A stretch of 18,571 nt of DNA from an uncultured Blautia sp. (GCA_900547615.1 URHH01000044.1:1-18571), one strand, 5' to 3'. Shown: positions 6,911 to 15,016, counted from the first letter of the stretch. Notes: generated by a model from the sequence alone, not told the origin. Program-made: numbers and translations.

Positions 6911-7196
6911 AAGAAGAATCGGATATAATCAGCTTGGCATGGTTGCCATTGCCCTTATTGTTTTTGTCCTGCTTGTGGGACTGGTAATACAGAGCAATAC
7001 ATTAAAAGGGCGCCTTACTGTTTATGATGCAAAAGCAGCGTCTCTTGAGGAGCAGGTTCAGGCGGAGAAGGACAGAACAGAAGAGATTGACCAGTTGAAA
7101 AAGCATATGCAGACAGACGAGTATGCAGAAGAGATTGCAAGAGAGAAGCTTGGGCTTGTAAAAGAGAATGAGATTGTATTCGAAGAAGAAAAATAA
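6882..7196 (+). CDS. divIC: Septum formation initiator DivIC/FtsB family
   Basis: A bitopic divisome protein of about 104 aa that, with FtsL and DivIB/FtsQ, links the FtsZ ring to septal wall synthesis. The order of parts is a very basic cytoplasmic N-terminus (KKSRKKRNKRR), one membrane helix (about residues 18-37), an extracytoplasmic coiled coil (LEEQVQAEKDRTEEIDQLKK, about 55-74), and the conserved end EYAEEIAREKLGLVKENEIVF. The start is TTG 6882 with GAGG 4 nt upstream, overlapping yabQ by 29 nt, so translation is probably coupled. The place after yabQ is the same as in B. subtilis, where yabR follows; here yabR is absent and spoIIE comes next. Confidence 0.88.
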   Translation: MKKSRKKRNKRRIGYNQLGMVAIALIVFVLLVGLVIQSNTLKGRLTVYDAKAASLEEQVQAEKDRTEEIDQLKKHMQTDEYAEEIAREKLGLVKENEIVFEEEK

Positions 7197-7217
7197 CCGG
7201 AGAAAAACAGCGGAATC

Positions 7218-7256
7218 TGACGAACGATTCTGTGATTTTTTCGTCTTCCTTTGACA
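7218..7256 (+). promoter_or_regulatory. Spo0A-box cluster upstream of spoIIE
   Basis: Three sites resemble the 0A box TGNCGAA. TGACGAA at 7218-7224 matches on the + strand at all positions. TTCGTCT at 7240-7246 matches on the - strand at 6 of 7. TTTGACA at 7250-7256 matches on the - strand at 6 of 7 and overlaps the -35 box. The last two are spaced 10 bp, one helical turn. In B. subtilis, Spo0A~P activates spoIIE from such sites near the -35. Confidence 0.65.
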
Positions 7257-7283
7257 GATATTTTAACACATATCCCTTATAAT
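7251..7283 (+). promoter_or_regulatory. spoIIE promoter with 21-bp spacer (Spo0A-activated sigma-A type)
   Basis: Consensus TTGACA (7251-7256) and consensus TATAAT (7278-7283) are separated by 21 bp, too far for unaided sigma-A use. The B. subtilis spoIIE and spoIIG promoters have the same anomaly (21-22 bp) and need Spo0A~P to position the polymerase. The expected start is near 7290, about 29 nt before the spoIIE ATG. Confidence 0.8.
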
Positions 7284-7318
7284 ACCCATTTAGTGAGACA
7301 TAAAGGGGGAGGGAGTAT

Positions 7319-8812
7319 ATGCAGGAATGGATAGTTGCCATGCTCGTGATCAGTATACTGCTGATTGTCCGGGACATGGCAAAAACTATTTTTTCAGGAA
7401 GAAAAATGAAGACAGAGGAAACACAGATTTTTACGGAAAACCATCCCCAGAAAGAAAAAGTGCAGCGCTATGCTGCTTCTTTTCAGAAGCTGGCGGATAC
7501 TTTTTATGGAATGCCTTACAGGAAGGATTATTTAAGCAGCGGGCAGATACAGAAGATCCTGGAAGACGCAGGGGAACAGGTATGTGGGAAATGCTACCAG
7601 AGAGAGCTTTGCTGGGGGGAGAATGCTTCTGAGATGTTAAGAGGCACAGAGGCTCTGATACGCACAATGGAAGAAGGGGACGAGGAGGAACTGCGCCGGA
7701 TACGGGGGGAATGGTCAGGTGTATGCAGCCGTCCGCTGCCTTATATCCAGGCAATTCAGGAGGGCTTTTACAGAGAAAAGCAGAATCTTATATGGGACAA
7801 CCGCATGATCGACAACCGTCTTGCAGTAGCGCAGCAGCTTTCGGAAATCTCACGGATCATGGAAATGGTAGCGGAGGATTTGTACGATATTTCAGGCGGA
7901 ACGCCCCAGTTTACAGAGGAGCTGAAAAAAGCACTGAGAAAGAAGCACATTCTGTTAAAGCAGGTGTGGGTGATGGACAAGGTGGAAGGCAGGCGTCAGG
8001 TGTTTCTTAATATGCGGGCGAGAAGCGGGCAGTGCATTTCCATGTGGGAGACAGCGCAGATTTTATCCGGAGTGTGCGGCTGTTCCATGACGCCTGAGAC
8101 AGGGAGCCGCTGCATTGTAAACGGAGAGTATCATACCATTCATTTTGTGGAGGACGTGAGCTATCAGATGATGTACGGCGTTTCCCGTCTCACAAAGGAA
8201 AAAGAAAAGGTCTCCGGGGATAATTACGTGTGCAGGCAGGAGGACGGAGGAAGGTTTGTCATGTGCCTCTCTGACGGCATGGGCTCCGGAATGGAAGCCT
8301 GTCGGGAAAGCGAGATTGTGGTGGAGCTTCTGGAGCAGTTTCTTGACAGCGGATTTTCTCAGGAGACTGCGGCAAAGATGGTAAATTCAGCACTTGTTCT
8401 GAAGCGTCAGGACGGGATGTTTTCCACAGTGGATATTTGCGCAGTCGATCTCTATACAGGCATCTGCAGTTTTTTAAAGGCAGGGGCATCTTCGACTTTT
8501 ATCAAACGGGATCACTGGGTGGAATCGATCACTTCTGAGAGCCTTGCGGCAGGGCTGGTGCAGCAGATTGATTTTGACACTGCTTCCAGAAAGCTTTATC
8601 ACGGAGATTATCTTATTATGATGACAGACGGAGTTCTGGATGCCCTTCCTCTGGAAAGGGAAGAAGAAACCATGAAAGAAATTATTATGGATATAAAGGA
8701 GGACTCTCCAAAGGAAATCAGCCGGGGGATTCTGGAGAGAGTTCTGGGATACAGCGATTACCGGGCAAGGGACGATATGACTGTCCTTGTTGCGGGAATG
8801 TGGAAAAAATAG
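7319..8812 (+). CDS. spoIIE: Stage II sporulation phosphatase SpoIIE, short form with one membrane helix
   Basis: A PP2C-type serine phosphatase that dephosphorylates the anti-anti-sigma factor SpoIIAA and so releases sigma-F in the forespore. It has 497 aa: one N-terminal membrane segment (about residues 4-17), a middle regulatory region with Cys-rich CGKCYQRELCW, then the phosphatase domain. SGDN (D301), LSDGMGSG (D319), MTDG (D437) and RDDMT (D486) correspond at a constant offset of 309 to remembered metal or catalytic residues D610, D628, D746 and D795 of B. subtilis SpoIIE (827 aa). The roughly 310-residue polytopic membrane domain is therefore missing. The start is convincing: GGGGGAGGGAG precedes ATG 7319 and a complete promoter lies just upstream. 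tilS follows, its RBS starting in the stop codon. Confidence 0.92.
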   Translation: MQEWIVAMLVISILLIVRDMAKTIFSGRKMKTEETQIFTENHPQKEKVQRYAASFQKLADTFYGMPYRKDYLSSGQIQKILEDAGEQVCGKCYQRELCWGENASEMLRGTEALIRTMEEGDEEELRRIRGEWSGVCSRPLPYIQAIQEGFYREKQNLIWDNRMIDNRLAVAQQLSEISRIMEMVAEDLYDISGGTPQFTEELKKALRKKHILLKQVWVMDKVEGRRQVFLNMRARSGQCISMWETAQILSGVCGCSMTPETGSRCIVNGEYHTIHFVEDVSYQMMYGVSRLTKEKEKVSGDNYVCRQEDGGRFVMCLSDGMGSGMEACRESEIVVELLEQFLDSGFSQETAAKMVNSALVLKRQDGMFSTVDICAVDLYTGICSFLKAGASSTFIKRDHWVESITSESLAAGLVQQIDFDTASRKLYHGDYLIMMTDGVLDALPLEREEETMKEIIMDIKEDSPKEISRGILERVLGYSDYRARDDMTVLVAGMWKK

Positions 8813-8819
8813 GAGGCAT

Positions 8820-10208
8820 ATGTACAGGCTTGTAGAAAATTTTATAGAAAAAAATCATATGATACAGCCGGAAGATACGGTTCTTGCAGGCGTGTCCGGA
8901 GGGGGAGACTCTATGGCAATGCTGGATATATTGAGGCGCTTTCGGGAAAAAAAGGATTTTACCCTTCAGGCAGTCCATATTCATCACCAGATTCGGGAGG
9001 GCGAAGCAGACAGAGACTGTGTATTCGTGGAGGAAATGTGCAGAAAATGGGGGATACCATGCAGGATTTATACATATCCTGTTCCTGCTCTTTCGAAGAA
9101 ATGGAAGGTGGGGCTTGAGGAGGCGGGACGCATGGTGCGGCGTGACGCCTTCGCTCAGGAAAAAAAGAGGCTTGGGCTTTCCGATGGAAATATGAAAATT
9201 GCACTTGCTCACAATAAGAATGACCTTGCAGAGACAATGCTTCACAATCTTGCAAGGGGTACGGGCATACGCGGGCTTTCCGCTATGCGTCCGGTGGACG
9301 GAACGATTATCCGCCCTGTTCTGTGTTGGGAAAAGAAAGAGATTGTCCATTATCTGAAGGAGGAAAAAATCCCCAGTATTCTTGACAGCAGCAATCTTTC
9401 TGATGAATACACAAGAAACAGGATCCGGCACCATATTCTTCCTCTTATGGAACAGGAGATCAATGAGAAGGCAGTGGCGCATATGGCGGCAGCCTCCGGA
9501 TTTCTCGGAGAGGCGGACGAATATTTTCGAAAAGAAGGGCATAAGCTTTTAGAGCTTTGTAAAAGGACGGAAGACCGTATTTTTTTTGAAGACTCATTTT
9601 CAGAAAAAGAAGTGCTGTTTCAGAAATATGCGGTCATGGAAGCAATGGAAATACTTTCCGGAAAATGTAAAGATTTTACAGCGTTTCATGTGCAGATGCT
9701 GCTCTCGCTTTTTTCTATGGATACGGGAAAACAGATTTCCCTTCCATACGGTCTTTCTGCTGTCCGTACTTATGGAGGAATCGTTCTGAAAAAAACATCA
9801 GAGGAGAAGGCGGACAGGGAAATAAAAGAGCTTCCGATTCCGGGAGAGGTGTTCTGTTCCTGCGGAAGCTTTGATACAAAAATTTTTCCATATGATGGGC
9901 AGAAGATTGAAGAAAAGAAGTATACGAAATGGCTGGATTATGATAAAATAAAAAACAAGCTGTATATCCGCACCAGGCAGCCGGGAGATTATCTCATTAT
10001 CAACAGAGAAGGAAGCAGGAAGAAGCTTGCAAGAGTGATGATAGACGATAAGATTCCGGGGGAGGAGCGGGATTTGCTTCCTCTTATTGCAGACGGAGAA
10101 GAGATTCTCTGGATCGCAGGAGGAAGAATAAATGAAAGGTACAAAATCACTTCCGACACAAAGCGGGTACTGGAATTAAATTACAAAGGAGGAATTGTAA
10201 ATGAGTGA
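8820..10208 (+). CDS. tilS: tRNA(Ile)-lysidine synthetase
   Basis: Converts C34 of the tRNA-Ile CAU anticodon to lysidine using ATP and lysine, so that AUA is read as Ile; normally essential. It has 462 aa. The N-type ATP pyrophosphatase P-loop SGGGDSM is at residues 26-32, followed by HHQIREGEADRD and AHNKNDLAETMLHNLARGTG (shown separately), and a TilS C-terminal domain with RQPGDYL and the lysine-rich end. The frame is open back to 8787, but ATG 8820 fits the family N-terminus. AGGAGG at 8811-8816 overlaps the spoIIE stop and lies only 3 nt from the ATG, a tight spacing. The last 8 nt overlap hpt. Confidence 0.95.
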   Translation: MYRLVENFIEKNHMIQPEDTVLAGVSGGGDSMAMLDILRRFREKKDFTLQAVHIHHQIREGEADRDCVFVEEMCRKWGIPCRIYTYPVPALSKKWKVGLEEAGRMVRRDAFAQEKKRLGLSDGNMKIALAHNKNDLAETMLHNLARGTGIRGLSAMRPVDGTIIRPVLCWEKKEIVHYLKEEKIPSILDSSNLSDEYTRNRIRHHILPLMEQEINEKAVAHMAAASGFLGEADEYFRKEGHKLLELCKRTEDRIFFEDSFSEKEVLFQKYAVMEAMEILSGKCKDFTAFHVQMLLSLFSMDTGKQISLPYGLSAVRTYGGIVLKKTSEEKADREIKELPIPGEVFCSCGSFDTKIFPYDGQKIEEKKYTKWLDYDKIKNKLYIRTRQPGDYLIINREGSRKKLARVMIDDKIPGEERDLLPLIADGEEILWIAGGRINERYKITSDTKRVLELNYKGGIVNE

Positions 10209-10731
10209 AAAAGTAAACGTACTGATCAGTGAAAAAGAAGTAGATGCAAGGATCCAGGAGATAGCAGACCAGATCAACAAAGATTATGCAGGTAAGGAAA
10301 TCCATATGATCTGCGTATTAAAGGGCGGCGTATTCTTTATGTGCGAGCTCGCAAAAAGAATTACCGTTCCGGTATCTCTTGATTTTATGTCTGTATCCAG
10401 TTACGGGGACGACACAAAATCAAGCGGCGTGGTTAAGATCGTAAAAGATCTGGATCAGCCGCTGGAAGGAAAAGAGGTACTTGTTGTAGAGGATATTATT
10501 GATTCCGGAAGGACTTTAAGCTATCTTCTGAAAATTCTTAAAAACAGAAATCCCCACAGTGTACATCTGTGTACACTTCTGGACAAGCCGGACCGCAGAG
10601 TGGCAGAGGTACAGGTAGATTACTGCTGCTTTGAAATTCCTGATGAATTTGTGGTAGGATACGGACTTGATTATGCACAGAAATACAGAAATCTCCCATA
10701 TATTGGAGTGGTAGAACTGGGGACAGAGTGA
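10201..10731 (+). CDS. hpt: Hypoxanthine(-guanine) phosphoribosyltransferase
   Basis: A purine salvage enzyme that transfers phosphoribose from PRPP to hypoxanthine or guanine to make IMP or GMP. At 176 aa it has family length. LKGGVFFMCEL (about residues 40-50) is the first phosphate loop, and the PRPP-binding signature VVEDIIDSGRT covers about 95-105 with acidic E97, D98 and D101. A purine-binding VGYGLDYAQKYRNLPYIG follows near the C-terminus. AAAGGAGG lies 8 nt from the ATG, and the start overlaps tilS by 8 nt. The tilS-hpt-ftsH order is conserved in Firmicutes; in B. subtilis, TilS and HprT have also been reported to influence ftsH expression. Confidence 0.96.
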   Translation: MSEKVNVLISEKEVDARIQEIADQINKDYAGKEIHMICVLKGGVFFMCELAKRITVPVSLDFMSVSSYGDDTKSSGVVKIVKDLDQPLEGKEVLVVEDIIDSGRTLSYLLKILKNRNPHSVHLCTLLDKPDRRVAEVQVDYCCFEIPDEFVVGYGLDYAQKYRNLPYIGVVELGTE

Positions 10732-10747
10732 AAGGAGATTTAATTCC

Positions 10748-12595
10748 GTGTTTTATGAGGAAAGAAAGCCAAACATAGGACCCTTTGTGATGCTGGCTGT
10801 TTTGCTGATATGCGGGTATTTCTTTCTGAGCAGTCAGAGGGATTCCCAGAGCAATTACACGATGACACAGTTAGAAGAGGCACTTGAGGAAGGTAAGGTG
10901 CTGGATGCCAGGATACAGCCAAATAAGGAAGTTCCTACAGGTGCTGTGATAGTGAATATTTCAGGAGAGGGACAGAAACGGTTTTATGTGACAGATGTAA
11001 AAGAGGTGGAGGAGCTTTTGAGGGCAAAGGATATTTCGCCTCTTGTGTCAGATGTGCCAAGGGAAAATACCCTTCTTGCAAGTCTTCTTCCTGCACTGAT
11101 CACCTGCGGACTTGTTCTCTTCCTGTTTGTGATGATGACAAGACAGATGGCTGCCGGAGGAGGTGGCGGAAATGCGAATTCCAAAATGATGAATTTTGGA
11201 AGAAGCCGCGCCAAAATGTCAAGACCGGATGATATGAAGGTCACATTTCAGAATGTAGCCGGTCTTCAGGAAGAAAAAGAAGATCTTGAGGAAGTAGTTG
11301 ACTTTTTAAAAGCTCCTCAGAAATATACAAAGGTGGGGGCGAGAATCCCGAAAGGCGTTCTGCTTGTAGGACCTCCGGGAACAGGTAAAACTCTTCTTGC
11401 AAAGGCAGTGGCAGGAGAGGCTGGGGTTCCTTTCTTCTCCATTTCCGGTTCTGACTTTGTGGAAATGTTTGTTGGCGTGGGTGCATCACGCGTGAGAGAT
11501 TTATTTGAGAATGCCAAGGATCATGCGCCGTGCATCATTTTTATTGACGAGATCGATGCGGTTGCACGACAGAGAGGAACCGGCGTAGGCGGCGGTCACG
11601 ATGAAAGAGAACAGACTCTGAACCAGCTTCTTGTAGAGATGGACGGTTTTGGAGTAAATGAAGGAATTATCGTGATGGCGGCGACAAACCGTGTGGATAT
11701 TCTTGATCCTGCAATTTTAAGACCAGGCCGTTTTGACCGTAAGGTTGCGGTGGGAAGACCGGACGTAAAGGGCAGAGAGGAAATTCTCGGCGTTCATGCG
11801 AAGGACAAACCTCTTGGAGAAGATGTGGATCTTCGCCAGGTGGCGCAGACAACAGCGGGATTTACCGGAGCAGATCTGGAAAATCTTTTAAATGAGGCGG
11901 CTATTGTAGCTGCAAAGGAAAACAGAGCGTTTATTACGCAGCAGGATATAAAGAATTCCTTTATTAAGGTAGGAATCGGTGCGGAAAAGAAAAGCAGGGT
12001 AATTTCTGATAAAGAAAAGAAGATTACTGCCTATCATGAGGCGGGTCACGCGATTCTTTTCCATGTGCTTCCGGATATGGAGTCTGTTTATACAATCTCT
12101 ATTATTCCTACGGGAATCGGGGCAGCCGGTTATACCATGCCTCTTCCTGAAAATGATGAAATGTTTGATACAAAGGGAAAGATGCTTCAGGAAATCACCA
12201 CCCTTCTTGGCGGCCGTGTGGCAGAGGAGATTATTTTTGGAGACATTACAACAGGAGCGTCCAACGATATTAAACGTGCAACCAGCACAGCGAGAGCTAT
12301 GGTAATGAAATATGGAATGTCTGAGAAAATAGGTCTTATTTCCTATGGAGATGATGACGATGAGGTATTTATCGGACGCGACCTTGCGCATACAAGAAGC
12401 TACAGCGAAGATGTTGCAAGAGAAATCGACAGGGAAATCCACAGCATTATTGATGAGTGCCATGCGCGTGCAAAAGAGATCATTCTGGAGAATGCAGAGG
12501 TTCTTCATGCCTGTGCGGAGCTTCTTCTGAAGCAGGAAAAAGTGCATCGTGATGAGTTTGAAGCACTTTTTACAACGAATCAGGAAATTGCTTAA
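10748..12595 (+). CDS. ftsH: ATP-dependent zinc metalloprotease FtsH
   Basis: A membrane-anchored AAA+ protease that removes damaged membrane proteins and regulators; in B. subtilis it is also needed for sporulation. It has 615 aa. Two membrane helices (about residues 11-27 and 107-127) flank an extracytoplasmic domain. Walker A GPPGTGKT is at 208-215, Walker B is IIFIDEID, the second region of homology ends RPGRFDR, and the zinc site HEAGH (H430, H434) has third ligand D507 in ASNDIKRAT. All catalytic residues are intact. The start is GTG 10748, with AAAGGAG at 10731-10737 overlapping the hpt stop and a rather long 10-nt spacing. It is the last gene of the conserved block. Confidence 0.97.
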   Translation: MFYEERKPNIGPFVMLAVLLICGYFFLSSQRDSQSNYTMTQLEEALEEGKVLDARIQPNKEVPTGAVIVNISGEGQKRFYVTDVKEVEELLRAKDISPLVSDVPRENTLLASLLPALITCGLVLFLFVMMTRQMAAGGGGGNANSKMMNFGRSRAKMSRPDDMKVTFQNVAGLQEEKEDLEEVVDFLKAPQKYTKVGARIPKGVLLVGPPGTGKTLLAKAVAGEAGVPFFSISGSDFVEMFVGVGASRVRDLFENAKDHAPCIIFIDEIDAVARQRGTGVGGGHDEREQTLNQLLVEMDGFGVNEGIIVMAATNRVDILDPAILRPGRFDRKVAVGRPDVKGREEILGVHAKDKPLGEDVDLRQVAQTTAGFTGADLENLLNEAAIVAAKENRAFITQQDIKNSFIKVGIGAEKKSRVISDKEKKITAYHEAGHAILFHVLPDMESVYTISIIPTGIGAAGYTMPLPENDEMFDTKGKMLQEITTLLGGRVAEEIIFGDITTGASNDIKRATSTARAMVMKYGMSEKIGLISYGDDDDEVFIGRDLAHTRSYSEDVAREIDREIHSIIDECHARAKEIILENAEVLHACAELLLKQEKVHRDEFEALFTTNQEIA

Positions 12596-12619
12596 AAACA
12601 CAGTATAGAAACTTCACAA

Positions 12620-12658
12620 AAAAGTGTGCCGAATTTTTTTAAGTTTGTGCACACTTTT
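12620..12658 (+). terminator. Probable ftsH terminator
   Basis: AAAAGTGTGC (12620-12629) and GCACACTTTT (12649-12658) form a perfect 10-bp stem with a 19-nt loop. The U-rich segment is the descending arm itself, followed by CT. It begins 25 nt after the ftsH stop. The loop is longer than usual, so efficiency is uncertain. Confidence 0.62.
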
Positions 12659-12748
12659 CTGTTGCCACATGGTATTATATACATCGTAAAAACCCCCCAA
12701 TACATTATATAGTTTTTGCTACACCCCATAAGAAGAAATACCTTCTCC

Positions 12749-12779
12749 AAAAAAGGCAGCCTACCCCGCTGCCTTTTTT
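12749..12779. terminator. Bidirectional Rho-independent terminator
   Basis: GGCAGC (12755-12760) / GCTGCC (12768-12773) with loop CTACCCC is preceded by six A and followed by six T, so it can stop transcription in either direction. No - strand gene lies nearby, so it most likely insulates ftsH transcription from the amylase gene. Confidence 0.85.
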
Positions 12780-12831
12780 ACGTTATCAGGAAATTACTTT
12801 GTAATGTTCCCCAAAATCGGGACAGAATCGG

Positions 12832-12860
12832 TTGTAAAATCTTCTGAACTAAGATAAAAT
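12832..12860 (+). promoter_or_regulatory. Candidate sigma-A promoter for the amylase gene
   Basis: TTGTAA (12832-12837, 4 of 6) and TAAAAT (12855-12860, 5 of 6) are separated by exactly 17 bp, giving a leader of about 33 nt. An imperfect palindrome lies 22-43 bp upstream of the -35 box and may be an operator. Confidence 0.6.
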
Positions 12861-12898
12861 AAAAGAATGTACGTATATTAGAAATAAAGAGGTATAAT

Positions 12899-15016
12899 AT
12901 GGAGCGTAAAGATGTGGACATCGTAAAAAAGATGCAGTATATATTAAACATGAGATCTGTCCTAAATAAGAATGCGTTTTTCAGTGACGGGACAGAGTAT
13001 TACAGAACGCCGGCAGAGCCACGGGAAGGGGATACGGTTACAATCCGTTTCCGTACGCAGAGGAATAATGTGGACGCTGTATATCTTGTGTGCGACGGAA
13101 AGCATATTGAGATGGAAATGACGGAGACAGAGAAAGGTTTTGACTATTATTCTGCGCAGATCACGATGGGAAGTAAAGTAAGCCGTTATCATTTTGAGAT
13201 CATATACGGCTCTCTCACCTGCTATTACAATACCCAGGGCGTCAGAATGGAATACGAAGAGCGTATGGACTTCGAGATTTATCCGGGATATGAGACTCCG
13301 GACTGGGCAAAAGGCGCAGTTATGTATCAGATTTATATTGACCGTTTTTATAATGGGGATAAGAGCAACGATGTGGAGACAGGAGAATATTTCTACATTG
13401 GCGATGTGAGCACCAAAGTAGAAAACTGGGAAAAAACGCCTGCAGTCATGGGAGTACGTGAGTTTTACGGAGGAGATCTTCAGGGGATTCTTGACAAGCT
13501 GGATTATCTTCAGGAACTGGGGGTTGAGGTGCTGTACTTAAATCCTGCCTTTGTCTCTCCGAGTAATCATAAATATGACTGCCAGGATTACGATTATATC
13601 GATCCTCATTACGGAAAAATCGTGGAGGACTGCGACGGACTTTTAAATCCGGGAGACAGGGAGAATGCACATGCTTATAAATATATTCGCCGCGTGACAG
13701 ATAAAAGAAATCTGGAGGCAAGCAATGAGCTGTTTGCAAAGCTTGTGGAGGAAGTCCATAAAAGAGGAATGCGAGTGATTCTTGACGGCGTGTTTAATCA
13801 CTGCGGTTCCTTTAATAAGTGGATGGACAGAGAGCGGATTTATGAAAATCAGGAGGGTTATCCAAAAGGCGCTTATGTTTCCGCAGACAGTCCGTACCGG
13901 GATTTCTTTGATTTTAAAGATACAAACAGATGGCCTTATAATCCCACGTATGACGGCTGGTGGACGCATGATACACTTCCGAAATTAAATTATGAGGCGT
14001 CTACTACACTTTATGACTATATTTTGAAAGTTGGGAAAAAATGGGTGTCCCCGCCTTATAATGTAGATGGCTGGCGTCTTGATGTTGCGGCAGACCTGGG
14101 GCACAGCAACGAGTTTAACCATCAGTTCTGGAAGGATTTCCGCCGGGCGGTGAAAGAAGCAAATCCGGAAGCGATTATCCTTGCAGAGCACTACGGCAAT
14201 CCGGAAGGCTGGCTTCTGGGAGACGAGTGGGATACAGTTATGAACTACGATGCCTTTATGGAACCGATCACCTGGTTTCTTACAGGAATGGAAAAGCACA
14301 GTGACGAGTACAGAGAAGATTTATATGGAAACAGTGAGGCGTTTATCGGCGCAATGCGTACTCATATGCGTTCCCTTCATATGTCTGCCCTCTATACGGC
14401 AATGAATGAGCTTTCCAACCATGACCACTCCCGTTTCCTTACAAGGACAAACAGAAAGGTTGGCCGTGTTTCTTATGCAGGAGCGGCTGCCGCTTCTCAG
14501 GGAATCAATCCTGCAGTGATGCGGGAGGCGGTTGTGATCCAGATGACGTGGCCGGGAGCGCCTACTGTTTATTACGGAGACGAGGCAGGTGTGTGCGGCT
14601 TTACAGACCCGGATAACAGAAGAACATATCCCTGGGGAAAAGAAGATCAGCAGATGCTTGATTTTCACAGAAGCATGATAAAACTTCATAAAGACTATGA
14701 GGTGATTCAAAAAGGCTCTCTTAATTTCCTGTGGAACGATTATCAGGGGCTTTCCTATGGACGTTTTTCTGACTGTGAGCAGATGATCGTTATCCTGAAT
14801 AACCTTGCGGAAGACCGGGAGGTAGAGGTGGAAGTATGGCAGACAGGTATTTCCCGCCTGGAGGATACGGTTCTTGAGCGGATCATGCTTACCTACAGAG
14901 CCGGATATACAGAGGAGAAGACTACGTATGTGGCAAGAGGCGGAGTTGTACGTCTGACAGTTCCGGGATACGGAGCAGTTGTACTTTATCATAAAGACGA
15001 GGAAGAATGTGAGTAG
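12899..15016 (+). CDS. Cytoplasmic GH13 alpha-glucanohydrolase (neopullulanase/cyclomaltodextrinase type, subfamily 20-like)
   Basis: Hydrolyses alpha-1,4 (and possibly alpha-1,6) bonds in short maltodextrins, cyclodextrins or pullulan fragments. It has 705 aa and no signal peptide, so it acts inside the cell on imported oligosaccharides. An N-terminal beta-sandwich like CBM34 covers about residues 28-130; the (beta/alpha)8 barrel follows from AVMYQIYIDRFYNGD. Conserved regions are DGVFNHCG, DGWRLDVA (nucleophile D395), ILAEHYG (acid/base E430) and NELSNHDHSRF (D509). LPKLN at 360-364 corresponds to the MPKLN fifth region diagnostic of the neopullulanase subfamily. The ATG has AAAGAGG 6 nt upstream. 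It is transcribed alone, convergent with arsR. The exact specificity cannot be read from sequence. Confidence 0.88.
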   Translation: MERKDVDIVKKMQYILNMRSVLNKNAFFSDGTEYYRTPAEPREGDTVTIRFRTQRNNVDAVYLVCDGKHIEMEMTETEKGFDYYSAQITMGSKVSRYHFEIIYGSLTCYYNTQGVRMEYEERMDFEIYPGYETPDWAKGAVMYQIYIDRFYNGDKSNDVETGEYFYIGDVSTKVENWEKTPAVMGVREFYGGDLQGILDKLDYLQELGVEVLYLNPAFVSPSNHKYDCQDYDYIDPHYGKIVEDCDGLLNPGDRENAHAYKYIRRVTDKRNLEASNELFAKLVEEVHKRGMRVILDGVFNHCGSFNKWMDRERIYENQEGYPKGAYVSADSPYRDFFDFKDTNRWPYNPTYDGWWTHDTLPKLNYEASTTLYDYILKVGKKWVSPPYNVDGWRLDVAADLGHSNEFNHQFWKDFRRAVKEANPEAIILAEHYGNPEGWLLGDEWDTVMNYDAFMEPITWFLTGMEKHSDEYREDLYGNSEAFIGAMRTHMRSLHMSALYTAMNELSNHDHSRFLTRTNRKVGRVSYAGAAAASQGINPAVMREAVVIQMTWPGAPTVYYGDEAGVCGFTDPDNRRTYPWGKEDQQMLDFHRSMIKLHKDYEVIQKGSLNFLWNDYQGLSYGRFSDCEQMIVILNNLAEDREVEVEVWQTGISRLEDTVLERIMLTYRAGYTEEKTTYVARGGVVRLTVPGYGAVVLYHKDEEECE

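Larger units (their letters stand above)
12596..12898. other. Intergenic region between ftsH and the amylase gene
   Basis: There is no coding potential that I can support in these 303 bp. They hold, in order: an AT-rich hairpin right after ftsH; an AT-rich stretch with a CCCCCC run and several TATAT motifs but no properly spaced -35; a second terminator; an imperfect inverted repeat at 12789-12810; and the amylase promoter and ribosome site. A 6-nt direct repeat AATCGG occurs twice, 11 nt apart, near 12815-12831. Confidence 0.7.

Noticed and set aside
7197..7318. Possibility that the SpoIIE membrane domain is present upstream in another frame
   Set aside because: Only 122 nt separate divIC from spoIIE and they hold a complete promoter and ribosome site; no hydrophobic coding frame is present.
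8718..9542. Long antisense open frame (about 274 codons) opposite spoIIE/tilS
   Set aside because: It lies opposite two confidently assigned genes, has no recognisable domain, and its composition (many Cys, His and Phe) is typical of reverse-strand shadows.
11888..12601. Antisense open frame (about 237 codons) opposite ftsH
   Set aside because: It is a shadow of a highly conserved gene; no promoter or ribosome site and no family resemblance.
12662..12684. TTGCCA followed by TATATACAT as a promoter in the ftsH-amylase gap
   Set aside because: The spacing is only 8-10 bp, and a terminator lies between it and the next gene.
12893..12898. TATAAT directly before the amylase ATG as a -10 box
   Set aside because: Transcription would start inside the coding sequence and no -35 exists at suitable distance. 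It is simply the spacer between AAAGAGG and the ATG.
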